DNA of 64,000 bases from CAZBDU01 sp964490725 (GTDB lineage: Bacteria; Spirochaetota; Spirochaetia; SZUA-6; DRHE01), in assembly GCA_964490725.1 (NCBI GenBank), contig CAZBDU010000016.1:1-64000 (forward strand), in the 5' to 3' direction. Each line of letters begins with the position of its first letter. Position 1 is the stretch's first letter. The position numbers and the translations under genes were made by a program. Shown here piece by piece: positions 7,333 through 17,832 of this stretch. The notes beneath the pieces were generated by a model. The model worked only from the letters and a program-made list of their open reading frames with translations, ran no database searches and was not told the origin of the DNA.

Positions 7333-8878
7333 CTGACCGCTTCCAGCCGGTTGAGCTGGGCAACCGCCCGGGCGGTGTTGGCGCCGGCCTGCCGGCGGGT
7401 TTGGGCCACCGCACGGCGCAGGGTCTGGATTTCCCCGGTGATGCGGTCCCGCTGGCTCAACAGTGCCTCGGGGATGGCGGCCTTGCGGTCTAGCAGGCGG
7501 GAGATCCGTTTGTTGACCAGGTCGAGCTCCCGCTCGTAGCTCCTCGGCTCCGAGCGCTGGTCCACGATCTTGCGCTCGTAGCGGGTCAGGCGCTTGGCGT
7601 CCTCGGCGATGTCGCCCTCCATCTTGCGGATCTTCCCTTGCAGCTCCCACTGGTCCTGGCGGAGATCCTGCAGGTAGTCCTGGACGTCCTTCTGGAGCTC
7701 CACCTCCCCGGAACGGATCTTCCGGGCCAGCTCCTCGTTCTTGATCTTCCGGGCCAGGCGCTGCCGGTGCACGATGGACCCCTCGGCCAGCACCTTGACC
7801 CAACGGGGATCCTTGATCTCCGGGCGCGCCTCGAGGTCGCGCTCCAGCTGGATGAGGGCCTCGGCATCACCGGTAACCGCGGCGTGCAGGGCCCGGTACT
7901 CCCGGGGGGCCTTGCCGATCATGGTGCGGATGGCCTTCAGGGTGGAGGGCTTCACGGAGCGGCCCATGCCGAGCGCGATGGCGGTGGCGTGGATCAGGGG
8001 ATGCGCCTCGCGGGCCACGCGGAGGGCCTTCTCCCGCCGGGTCTCCAGCGCCTCCAGCTCCTCCCAATCCTCGATCCCGTAGATCTCCGCCGAGCGCTCC
8101 GGGGCTACGTTGATCGCCTCCTCCCACAAGTCGCGGAGGAATCCCTTCAGGCCTTCGTCGGTCTGAACGGACTCCACGAATGCCCGGTCGGCCGCCTCCG
8201 CGCTCCTGGCCGCCGGCGTTGCCGGTTCCTGCGCCGGCCGCCTCGCCCCGCTCTTTCTCGGGGAACATGGCCTCCACATAGTCCATGAACTCCCGCCAGG
8301 AATCGAAGGTGGCGGCTGCCTCGTCAAAGGCACGCTTGGGCCCCTGGAACAGGAAATCCTCGCCATACTTGACGCCTGTCCAGACACGGCGTATCCTTAT
8401 GTTGAGCTCGTTGTAGGCCGGCTCGGACATTCCCTTTTCAGGGGACTCCCCCGGAGATACGGACGGGCTCACTTCCTCTTCGGCCACATCGAAAACCGTG
8501 TGGTTGTAGTACAGCTTCCCCATGTTGTCCTTGCGAATCGTGGTACCCACCACGTACTGAACATTTTCCAGACTCACTTTTGTCGCGAGATAGGCGTAGT
8601 AGTCGACGTTCCTCCTCTTGGCTCGTTCAGTCGGTTCGCGAGTGCCGATCAACACACCATTTTCGATGATCTCCGGAAGTCGCCAGAACAGGAACAGTTT
8701 CGCCGGATCCCCGCTGGTGCTGAACGTTTTCTTGGATCCGCCTCGTGAAAAGCGGATAGGGCCGAGCACGGGATGCGTGACGGTCCGGCCGATCAGTCGG
8801 TCGTATTCCTCGCGCGCCTTCCTCCGGGAGATCGCTGAGAGTATCCTGTCGGAGCTCCTCGGGGACCTCGTGGACGAC
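7333..8878 (-). pseudogene. Phage-derived gene fragment inserted in the CRISPR array
   Basis: 1,546 bases between a mutated repeat on the left and half a repeat on the right encode phage-like protein on the minus strand. The right part (about 8215-8830) has HPVLGPIRF, LPEIIENGVLIGT and YYNHTVFDVAEEE; it resembles the barnase/EndoU-like LPD3-type domain of polyvalent phage proteins. It continues to MSEPAYNELNIRIRRVW and the MDYVEAMFPEKERG segment. The left part (about 7333-8250), in another frame, is a long charged helical protein (FLRDLWEEAINVAPE, DYLQDLRQDQWELQ, LVNKRISRLLDRK), probably coiled coil. The frame changes around 8215-8260, and both coding ends run straight into repeat sequence, so this is a fragment rather than a gene. 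The LPD3 assignment is from memory of the family and is moderate. Confidence 0.6.
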
Positions 8879-8896
8879 CTCGTCAGCCGCGGAAAC
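8879..8896 (-). repeat. Half CRISPR repeat at the insert boundary
   Basis: These 18 bases equal exactly the right half (plus strand) of the array repeat. The left half is replaced by phage-like sequence. The following 36 bases (8897-8932) are a normal spacer. The phage side reads GACGACCTCGTC, sharing CTCGTC with the repeat, consistent with junction formation at micro-homology. Confidence 0.75.
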
Positions 8897-10967
8897 GAGC
8901 GGATCGGTCGCCATTCAGCAGGGCGACCATGTGCTTCAATGGGGCCGCGGCTCGTCAGCCGCGGAAACTCCTCCTCCGAAAGCTGGTAGTCCACGCCCTC
9001 GGGCTTCAATGGGGCCGCGGCTCGTCAGCCGCGGAAACGGGAGTCCATCCAGGACTATGAGACCTGGAGGCGGCAGCTTCAATGGGGCCGCGGCTCGTCA
9101 GCCGCGGAAACCTGACCCAGATTCTGGGGCAGCAGGCATCCGGCGGGGCTTCAATGGGGCCGCGGCTCGTCAGCCGCGGAAACCTCCAGTGGGACGCAGC
9201 CAGCGGGCACGTCCGTGAAGCTTCAATGGGGCCGCGGCTCGTCAGCCGCGGAAACCACTGAGGACCTACAGGATGCGCTGGTAGCGGCGCGGCTTCAATG
9301 GGGCCGCGGCTCGTCAGCCGCGGAAACCTCAAACCGTACAACAAGCTCTATGATCTCATGAAGCTTCAATGGGGCCGCGGCTCGTCAGCCGCGGAAACCT
9401 GGGCCCCTGACGGCGCCTACGTCCGGTCCCGGGCTTCAATGGGGCCGCGGCTCGTCAGCCGCGGAAACTTGCTGGAACTCAGCATCATAAGCGACGGCTA
9501 TACCGCTTCAATGGGGCCGCGGCTCGTCAGCCGCGGAAACGCGGATCACGCTCTTGTTGGTGGTGGAGTAACGGGGGCTTCAATGGGGCCGCGGCTCGTC
9601 AGCCGCGGAAACCTGATGGCGATCGTCGTGATCGCAGCGTTCGGAGGCTTCAATGGGGCCGCGGCTCGTCAGCCGCGGAAACTCCGGGATCGATCCATGG
9701 CTCCGGTTGGATCTCCTGCTTCAATGGGGCCGCGGCTCGTCAGCCGCGGAAACTGGTTCGCCATGGGGTGGACCGCGTATCTTAAAGCGCTTCAATGGGG
9801 CCGCGGCTCGTCAGCCGCGGAAACTTCAGGACCATGACGCGGGCCGGTTCAGCCTTACTGCTTCAATGGGGCCGCGGCTCGTCAGCCGCGGAAACGTTAC
9901 TTTGGGCGCTTGTCCCGCGGCCACACATCGATGCTTCAATGGGGCCGCGGCTCGTCAGCCGCGGAAACGGGAGTGGCGGTAGCAAGTACCTTCGGGGATG
10001 TGCTTCAATGGGGCCGCGGCTCGTCAGCCGCGGAAACCGTTCCGATGCTCAGACATGAGCCGTTCACGCTCGGGCTTCAATGGGGCCGCGGCTCGTCAGC
10101 CGCGGAAACGAGATAATCCAGCGGGCCGACGTCAGCCCGGAACTGCTTCAATGGGGCCGCGGCTCGTCAGCCGCGGAAACCTGGAAGCCGAAGCCCGCAC
10201 CGAAGGACGCAGTGGCGCTTCAATGGGGCCGCGGCTCGTCAGCCGCGGAAACTACAGCGCCACGTCCTGCCCTTCCTCCGGGCGCAGGCTTCAATGGGGC
10301 CGCGGCTCGTCAGCCGCGGAAACCTGAACACCATCGACCACATCACGGTTGGGTTCTTGCTTCAATGGGGCCGCGGCTCGTCAGCCGCGGAAACGAGAGT
10401 CGGGGAGTTCCTGAGCTACCAGGAATACCTGCTTCAATGGGGCCGCGGCTCGTCAGCCGCGGAAACCCACCACGCCCCTGAAGCCTGAGCCCGTATAGGC
10501 GCTTCAATGGGGCCGCGGCTCGTCAGCCGCGGAAACATGCACCCCCTGCATATTCTCAAATCTTCCCTTATTGCTTCAATGGGGCCGCGGCTCGTCAGCC
10601 GCGGAAACCCGTGTCCGGGGGGCGGCGAGAGCCGCTCTGTACCGGCTTCAATGGGGCCGCGGCTCGTCAGCCGCGGAAACGATCGCAGCGGCGGTCGGCA
10701 TCATCTGGGACCCGGTGCTTCAATGGGGCCGCGGCTCGTCAGCCGCGGAAACCCTTTAGGCGAGGGTGAAAGCATGAGCTTTATCATGCTTCAATGGGGC
10801 CGCGGCTCGTCAGCCGCGGAAACTCGCAACCCGTCCCGAGCAAAGCGAGTACCTGTTCCCGCTTCAATGGGGCCGCGGCTCGTCAGCCGCGGAAACGAGC
10901 CGGAAGTGATCCTGCAGCTTCCCCCCGCGGGGCTTCAATGGGGCCGCGGCTCGTCAGCCGCGGAAAC

Positions 10968-11073
10968 CTCTTCGGTCGTGCCGAGATACTGGCTCATGTC
11001 CAGCTTCAATGGGGCCGCGGCTCGTCAGCCGCGGAAACCTCTTCGGTCGTGCCGAGATACTGGCTCATGTCCA
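10968..11073 (-). repeat. Tandem duplicated spacer (35 nt)
   Basis: Spacers 10968-11002 and 11039-11073 are identical and separated by a single repeat. This indicates repeat-mediated duplication of one unit rather than independent acquisition. Confidence 0.9.
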
Positions 11074-11753
11074 GCTTCAATGGGGCCGCGGCTCGTCAGC
11101 CGCGGAAACACGCCGTGATGGGAGGGTACCGCACCGCATGAGCAGCGCTTCAATGGGGCCGCGGCTCGTCAGCCGCGGAAACTCGTCACCGGCGGCGGCA
11201 CCCCGCGCCTCGCTGGAGCTTCAATGGGGCCGCGGCTCGTCAGCCGCGGAAACTCCAGGCCCCGCACGGAGATCTCCTCGCCGCGGCGGCTTCAATGGGG
11301 CCGCGGCTCGTCAGCCGCGGAAACTGTCGGCCACCAGCTTACAGCTGGCGCTCGCCCCGCCGCTTCAATGGGGCCGCGGCTCGTCAGCCGCGGAAACGTC
11401 GCGAGCTCGAGGGCTGGAAGAGCAGCTCCGAGGAGCTTCAATGGGGCCGCGGCTCGTCAGCCGCGGAAACGTGTGCGAGACGCAGACATGGGATAACGGG
11501 GCGCGCTTCAATGGGGCCGCGGCTCGTCAGCCGCGGAAACTTCTCGCCTGGGCCGGGGCCCGCACGATGCGTAGGCTTCAATGGGGCCGCGGCTCGTCAG
11601 CCGCGGAAACGTGGTTCCGCCACTATGCTGATGCCCCAGAGCACGGGCTTCAATGGGGCCGCGGCTCGTCAGCCGCGGAAACGCGGCTATTGCCGTCACA
11701 TTCCTGAATCTGTACCTGCTTCAATGGGGCCGCGGCTCGTCAGCCGCGGAAAC

Positions 11754-11865
11754 TCCGCCAATCCAGCTGCGCAATCATCGCACAGGATGCGGCTTCAATG
11801 GGGCCGCGGCTCGTCAGCCGCGGAAACTCCGCCAATCCAGCTGCGCAATCATCGCACAGGATGCG
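11754..11865 (-). repeat. Tandem duplicated spacer (38 nt)
   Basis: Spacers 11754-11791 and 11828-11865 are identical neighbours with one repeat between them; a second unit duplication within the array. Confidence 0.9.
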
Positions 11866-13829
11866 GCTTCAATGGGGCCGCGGCTCGTCAGCCGCGGAAA
11901 CGGCCGGCGGAACCGACCGAACGGATGAAGGAAGCCGAGCTTCAATGGGGCCGCGGCTCGTCAGCCGCGGAAACCGGCGGATACAAGTATCGCCAGCGCA
12001 TCCGGCTCAGGCTTCAATGGGGCCGCGGCTCGTCAGCCGCGGAAACTTGGGGCAAGGGGGAGGAAGGTGACACTCTTCCGGCTTCAATGGGGCCGCGGCT
12101 CGTCAGCCGCGGAAACGACAGTATAGTGTGCAACGCATTAACTATAGCCGCTTCAATGGGGCCGCGGCTCGTCAGCCGCGGAAACCTCGACGGCGGCCGG
12201 GACGCTGGCGATCTACATCGAGCTTCAATGGGGCCGCGGCTCGTCAGCCGCGGAAACGCCGAGCTCGTACTCACGGTTGATCTCGCTGGCCTCGCTTCAA
12301 TGGGGCCGCGGCTCGTCAGCCGCGGAAACTGGGGTTGGCCAAGCAGTATGCCCCGTACAATACGTGCTTCAATGGGGCCGCGGCTCGTCAGCCGCGGAAA
12401 CCTGAGGCTGTAGATAAGCGGTGGAAACCTGTATCGGAGCTTCAATGGGGCCGCGGCTCGTCAGCCGCGGAAACGTAGTAGGTCTGAAGGGCGTCGTGCA
12501 CCATCCCTCGCTTCAATGGGGCCGCGGCTCGTCAGCCGCGGAAACCCGGGGACGACATCGCCGCCGCAGGCGAGAAGGGCGCTTCAATGGGGCCGCGGCT
12601 CGTCAGCCGCGGAAACGCGGGTCGAGGTGCGAAGGAGGGCTCCGAGCTCGAGCTTCAATGGGGCCGCGGCTCGTCAGCCGCGGAAACCTGGAGCCTGCGG
12701 TCTCGATGTTGCAGATCCGCTGGCTTCAATGGGGCCGCGGCTCGTCAGCCGCGGAAACGCGGCCTGGGCGGCCTGGGCGGCCAGTTGTTCCTGCTTCAAT
12801 GGGGCCGCGGCTCGTCAGCCGCGGAAACGCCAGGAGGTGGCCTGATGATGGCGCTTTCCGTCCGGCTTCAATGGGGCCGCGGCTCGTCAGCCGCGGAAAC
12901 GCTGGAGAGCCTGCCCGAGAGGATGCGGGATCACTAGCTTCAATGGGGCCGCGGCTCGTCAGCCGCGGAAACTCCACCAGCATGACGCGATGCTCTGGAT
13001 CGTCGACGCTTCAATGGGGCCGCGGCTCGTCAGCCGCGGAAACATGAGGAGAAAGGTGTTTCAAACATGATCACTGGGCTTCAATGGGGCCGCGGCTCGT
13101 CAGCCGCGGAAACTCGAGATATCGAACATGCTTGCAGCCGGCTACGAGCTTCAATGGGGCCGCGGCTCGTCAGCCGCGGAAACCCGATGCTCATGGGTAC
13201 GCGCTGACCGCGGCGCAGGCTTCAATGGGGCCGCGGCTCGTCAGCCGCGGAAACGACATCTCCTTCGGCGAGGTCGTCCTCCGCTTCCTGCTTCAATGGG
13301 GCCGCGGCTCGTCAGCCGCGGAAACGCCTCATCCCTGCCGTGCTTGCTGGCGTCGTTGCTTTCGCTTCAATGGGGCCGCGGCTCGTCAGCCGCGGAAACG
13401 TCACGTATTTGTTCCGACTGATACGAGACATAACTGCTTCAATGGGGCCGCGGCTCGTCAGCCGCGGAAACAACAGTACGGAGGGAACGATGGCAGAGCA
13501 GGGTAAGCTTCAATGGGGCCGCGGCTCGTCAGCCGCGGAAACTCTGGCCCAGGCGCCGGACAAGTATAAGAAGGACCAGCTTCAATGGGGCCGCGGCTCG
13601 TCAGCCGCGGAAACGAGGAGTCCGTGAATGGCTCTCCAACGCTGGTGCTGCTTCAATGGGGCCGCGGCTCGTCAGCCGCGGAAACCACCTACCGGGCTGA
13701 GTTTGCCTCTACTGATGACGTGCTTCAATGGGGCCGCGGCTCGTCAGCCGCGGAAACCGGCCAGAAGCTGATCGAAGTCAACACGCGGCTGTAGCTTCAA
13801 TGGGGCCGCGGCTCGTCAGCCGCGGAAAC

Positions 13830-14013
13830 CTCGAACCTCAGGGCGCAACCTGTGGGCGGGAGTTGGCGCTTCAATGGGGCCGCGGCTCGTCAGCCGCGGA
13901 AACGACCAGGATGGCCGCGCCGTCGACCTCCTGCTTGCTGCTTCAATGGGGCCGCGGCTCGTCAGCCGCGGAAACCTCGAACCTCAGGGCGCAACCTGTG
14001 GGCGGGAGTTGGC
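13830..14013 (-). repeat. Duplicated spacer in an A-B-A arrangement (38 nt)
   Basis: Spacers 13830-13867 and 13976-14013 are identical but flank a different spacer (13904-13939). A two-unit duplication followed by loss, or two acquisitions from the same site, could give this pattern. Confidence 0.88.
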
Positions 14014-17000
14014 GCTTCAATGGGGCCGCGGCTCGTCAGCCGCGGAAACGTGGACAACGTCGTCGGTTCCGGGCTCACCCTGGAGGGCTTCAATGGGGCC
14101 GCGGCTCGTCAGCCGCGGAAACTCCGGCGCCACCGACCCGAGCATCACCACTGCGCTCGGGCTTCAATGGGGCCGCGGCTCGTCAGCCGCGGAAACCCCA
14201 GCCGGATCTCCTTGATTTTGTCCAGGATGATGCTGCTTCAATGGGGCCGCGGCTCGTCAGCCGCGGAAACTCCCGCGCGGAGAAGATGTATGGCTACTAC
14301 TGGCGGCTTCAATGGGGCCGCGGCTCGTCAGCCGCGGAAACCTCGCGACCTACGAGGACGTGCGCCGCGCCTTCCCCGCTTCAATGGGGCCGCGGCTCGT
14401 CAGCCGCGGAAACGTTAGCCGAGCGTTTTCGTACCAAAGGCGAATCGGAGCTTCAATGGGGCCGCGGCTCGTCAGCCGCGGAAACTACAGTGCCCGTGAT
14501 CATGGAGACCACAAGGTAATCGCTTCAATGGGGCCGCGGCTCGTCAGCCGCGGAAACGCGCTGGCAGGTGGCGAAAGCGCAGCCCCGCACCAAGCTTCAA
14601 TGGGGCCGCGGCTCGTCAGCCGCGGAAACGTGGTTGAGCGCACCGGATAGGTCTCGTTGATGATGCTTCAATGGGGCCGCGGCTCGTCAGCCGCGGAAAC
14701 GTGAACGGCCTATCCCAGCTAAACTGCTGCGATAGCTTCAATGGGGCCGCGGCTCGTCAGCCGCGGAAACTTGGTCGCATCGCCTAAGGTCACCGTCGAG
14801 CTGTCGCTTCAATGGGGCCGCGGCTCGTCAGCCGCGGAAACGAGTACGAGGAGACGGCCATCACCGAAAAGTACCAGCTTCAATGGGGCCGCGGCTCGTC
14901 AGCCGCGGAAACTCCAGTAGATTGCCCTCGTCGTTGAGGTGGCACCAGCTTCAATGGGGCCGCGGCTCGTCAGCCGCGGAAACCCGGCGGTTCCACAGGG
15001 TCACATCAGTCTGGTCGAAGCTTCAATGGGGCCGCGGCTCGTCAGCCGCGGAAACGAGGAGTACCGCTTGATCCAGTTCGAGGCGCGGGCGCTTCAATGG
15101 GGCCGCGGCTCGTCAGCCGCGGAAACGTCCGTCAGTCCGCAACCCTTGCTTGGCTATCTTGCGCTTCAATGGGGCCGCGGCTCGTCAGCCGCGGAAACAC
15201 TGAGGACATCGTGGAGATGGCGGGCATGGTCCGGCTTCAATGGGGCCGCGGCTCGTCAGCCGCGGAAACGTCGGATGCGTGTACATTGCCCAGCGCTTGG
15301 GGGTATCGCTTCAATGGGGCCGCGGCTCGTCAGCCGCGGAAACTCCGGTAGGTCTCCAGCGGCTCATCGTTGTCGTCGCTTCAATGGGGCCGCGGCTCGT
15401 CAGCCGCGGAAACGACGAGAAGATTCAGCGGGCGGTCAGCCCTATCTTGCTTCAATGGGGCCGCGGCTCGTCAGCCGCGGAAACAACACCGTCACACACG
15501 AGGTGTATGGTTCCTCGCTGCTTCAATGGGGCCGCGGCTCGTCAGCCGCGGAAACACCTTCTCGAGGTCGAGCGCGTCTCCGGCCTCATCGCTTCAATGG
15601 GGCCGCGGCTCGTCAGCCGCGGAAACGCGTCGATCGACTGGTCGTCGTTCATCTGCTCGGTGTCGCTTCAATGGGGCCGCGGCTCGTCAGCCGCGGAAAC
15701 CTACGCCGGCCGCCACGGGTGGCTGCAGGAGTTCGGCTTCAATGGGGCCGCGGCTCGTCAGCCGCGGAAACCTGGTCGCTGGGCGTGGGTTACTCAGAAA
15801 CTCAGAGCTTCAATGGGGCCGCGGCTCGTCAGCCGCGGAAACGCGGGGGCACCACGGAGGGCCTGCTGAAGGGTACCGGGCTTCAATGGGGCCGCGGCTC
15901 GTCAGCCGCGGAAACGGTAAACCACCAGCCCCCTAGCAGGTAGCAGAGCACGCTTCAATGGGGCCGCGGCTCGTCAGCCGCGGAAACGTCCGAGCAAGTC
16001 GCGGAGGTGCTGGACCTGAAGGGGCTTCAATGGGGCCGCGGCTCGTCAGCCGCGGAAACGAGGATACCGTGGCTGAGAAGCTCGCCCAGGAGCTGCTTCA
16101 ATGGGGCCGCGGCTCGTCAGCCGCGGAAACGACATGCGCACCTTCGACACCGTGATGGGCATCGGGCTTCAATGGGGCCGCGGCTCGTCAGCCGCGGAAA
16201 CTCCAAGAGGATGTCAGATCGAGTCTCGCGGATGCGCGGCTTCAATGGGGCCGCGGCTCGTCAGCCGCGGAAACTCGGCCTCTGTGAGCACCACACCAAA
16301 AGCAGCGGGCTTCAATGGGGCCGCGGCTCGTCAGCCGCGGAAACGGCGAGTGGAACCCTGGCTACGAAACTCCTATCTGTCAGCTTCAATGGGGCCGCGG
16401 CTCGTCAGCCGCGGAAACACGGGGCCGGCGGACGGCAGAAAGGAGGTTCTGAGGCTTCAATGGGGCCGCGGCTCGTCAGCCGCGGAAACCAGAAAAGCAC
16501 GTCCAGGCCGTGTTCGGCATGCTGGCTTCAATGGGGCCGCGGCTCGTCAGCCGCGGAAACCTGAAGCAGATCGTTGTCTGGTTGTCATCAGACTAGCTTC
16601 AATGGGGCCGCGGCTCGTCAGCCGCGGAAACTCCTGACTCATTTGGGGAGATACAAGCCCGTAATCAGCTTCAATGGGGCCGCGGCTCGTCAGCCGCGGA
16701 AACGACCGGGACGACGACCCAAACCCCTTCGCCCGGGGGGCTTCAATGGGGCCGCGGCTCGTCAGCCGCGGAAACTGGATGCCGCCCATTACGCCCAGGG
16801 CCACTGCGGCAGCTTCAATGGGGCCGCGGCTCGTCAGCCGCGGAAACGCGGGGGGCCGGCCAACGGTACGGCAACGGTCATGTAGCTTCAATGGGGCCGC
16901 GGCTCGTCAGCCGCGGAAACCTACGAGTTCGCCGACGCCATGCTGGCGGAGCGGGAGCTTCAATGGGGCCGCGGCTCGTCAGCCGCGGAAACGCGAGCGG

Positions 17001-17209
17001 TGAAGCGGTGATAGCCGCTCTGTTCGTCGCTTCAATGGGGCCGCGGCTCGTCAGCCGCGGAAACTGGGGCGAAATCAACGCCTATCACGTGTCGGTACTC
17101 GCTTCAATGGGGCCGCGGCTCGTCAGCCGCGGAAACGCCCGAGGAGGAATTGAGTGTGATGGCGCTTTTGAACGCTTCAATGGGGCCGCGGCTCGTCAGC
17201 CGCGGAAAC

Positions 17210-17832
17210 AGTCGTGCTCCCAACTCCCGGCTAGACAAGCGATTGCGATGCGTGTCGCGAGAGCCGGACCGTGAGAGCCAGTCTGATGGTGGGACAGAGG
17301 GGAGTCCCGCCATCGCAAGTCTTGTGTTGTCAAAGAACTACGCCCGCGCGAGCACCACCCATGCCCCCCTCGGGCACCGGTGTGCTCGCGTGGTATTCCG
17401 AAAACGAATGTTGAAGAGACGCGTCGCAGGCTTCTTGGCCGTCTGCGCCTCAAATGGGTGGCCACAAAGCGAGGCCGACTACCCACTGGAAGATCGACGC
17501 GCCCCACCAACCGTGAGCATGGACGATCCATGTCCCATGTTCCTCGGCCGGAGTGCTCGACGACCGCAATCTCGACGCGCGCCTTGCGCGCGTCTGTCAC
17601 AACATTCACCGACCTACCTCCGAAAGGGACGAAGCGGCGACCACGTCCGCGGTGCTGCGAGCGGGAGGGTAGCAGGGGCCCTTGCCCCGCGCAGGCCTCA
17701 GGCCGGACGCAACTCGACCAATCATGATGCACCGCGGCCCGGATGAAGTCAAACCTCACGTGGGCACGGTCAGGGCTAAGGGCTCGCGGGGCAACCCGTA
17801 GCCAACAGGCAACCCCGCACGGAACTCCCGGG
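17210..17832 (-). promoter_or_regulatory. Probable CRISPR leader region, no gene
   Basis: 620 bases between the intact array end and the 3' end of the CARF gene. I see no convincing coding sequence on either strand. Given the inferred array polarity, this should hold the leader and promoter. A perfect minus-strand TTGACA lies at 17333-17328, but no good -10 follows at 16-18 bases. An inverted repeat CGCGAGCAC/GTGCTCGCG (17347-17355 and 17382-17390) and a smaller GGGAC/GTCCC pair near 17290-17310 are candidate integration-factor or terminator structures. Confidence 0.5.

Larger units (their letters stand above)
8933..17209 (-). CRISPR. Main CRISPR array, 116 full 36-nt repeats
   Basis: I count 116 full copies of a 36-base repeat from 8933 to 17174 (start of last copy), all apparently identical, with 115 spacers of about 34-38 bases. 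On the minus strand the repeat begins GTTT, has a perfect 8-bp hairpin CCGCGGCT-GACG-AGCCGCGG, and ends CCCCATTGAAGC. The ATTGAAGC end matches the usual 8-base crRNA 5' tag (ATTGAAA-type), so I infer transcription on minus from a leader at the right. The decayed repeats at 7225-7332 and 6297 support this polarity. The array lies between the adaptation genes and the effector operon and is the only one in the window, so it probably serves both the Csb and Cmr effectors. Csb2 (Cas5-Cas6 fusion) is the likely processing enzyme. Confidence 0.97.

Noticed and set aside
8931..17209. Many overlapping open frames across the array on both strands
   Set aside because: They are in-frame readings of the CRISPR repeat (MGPRLVSRGN or FPRLTSRGPIEA units); no start sites, no families, wholly explained by repeats.
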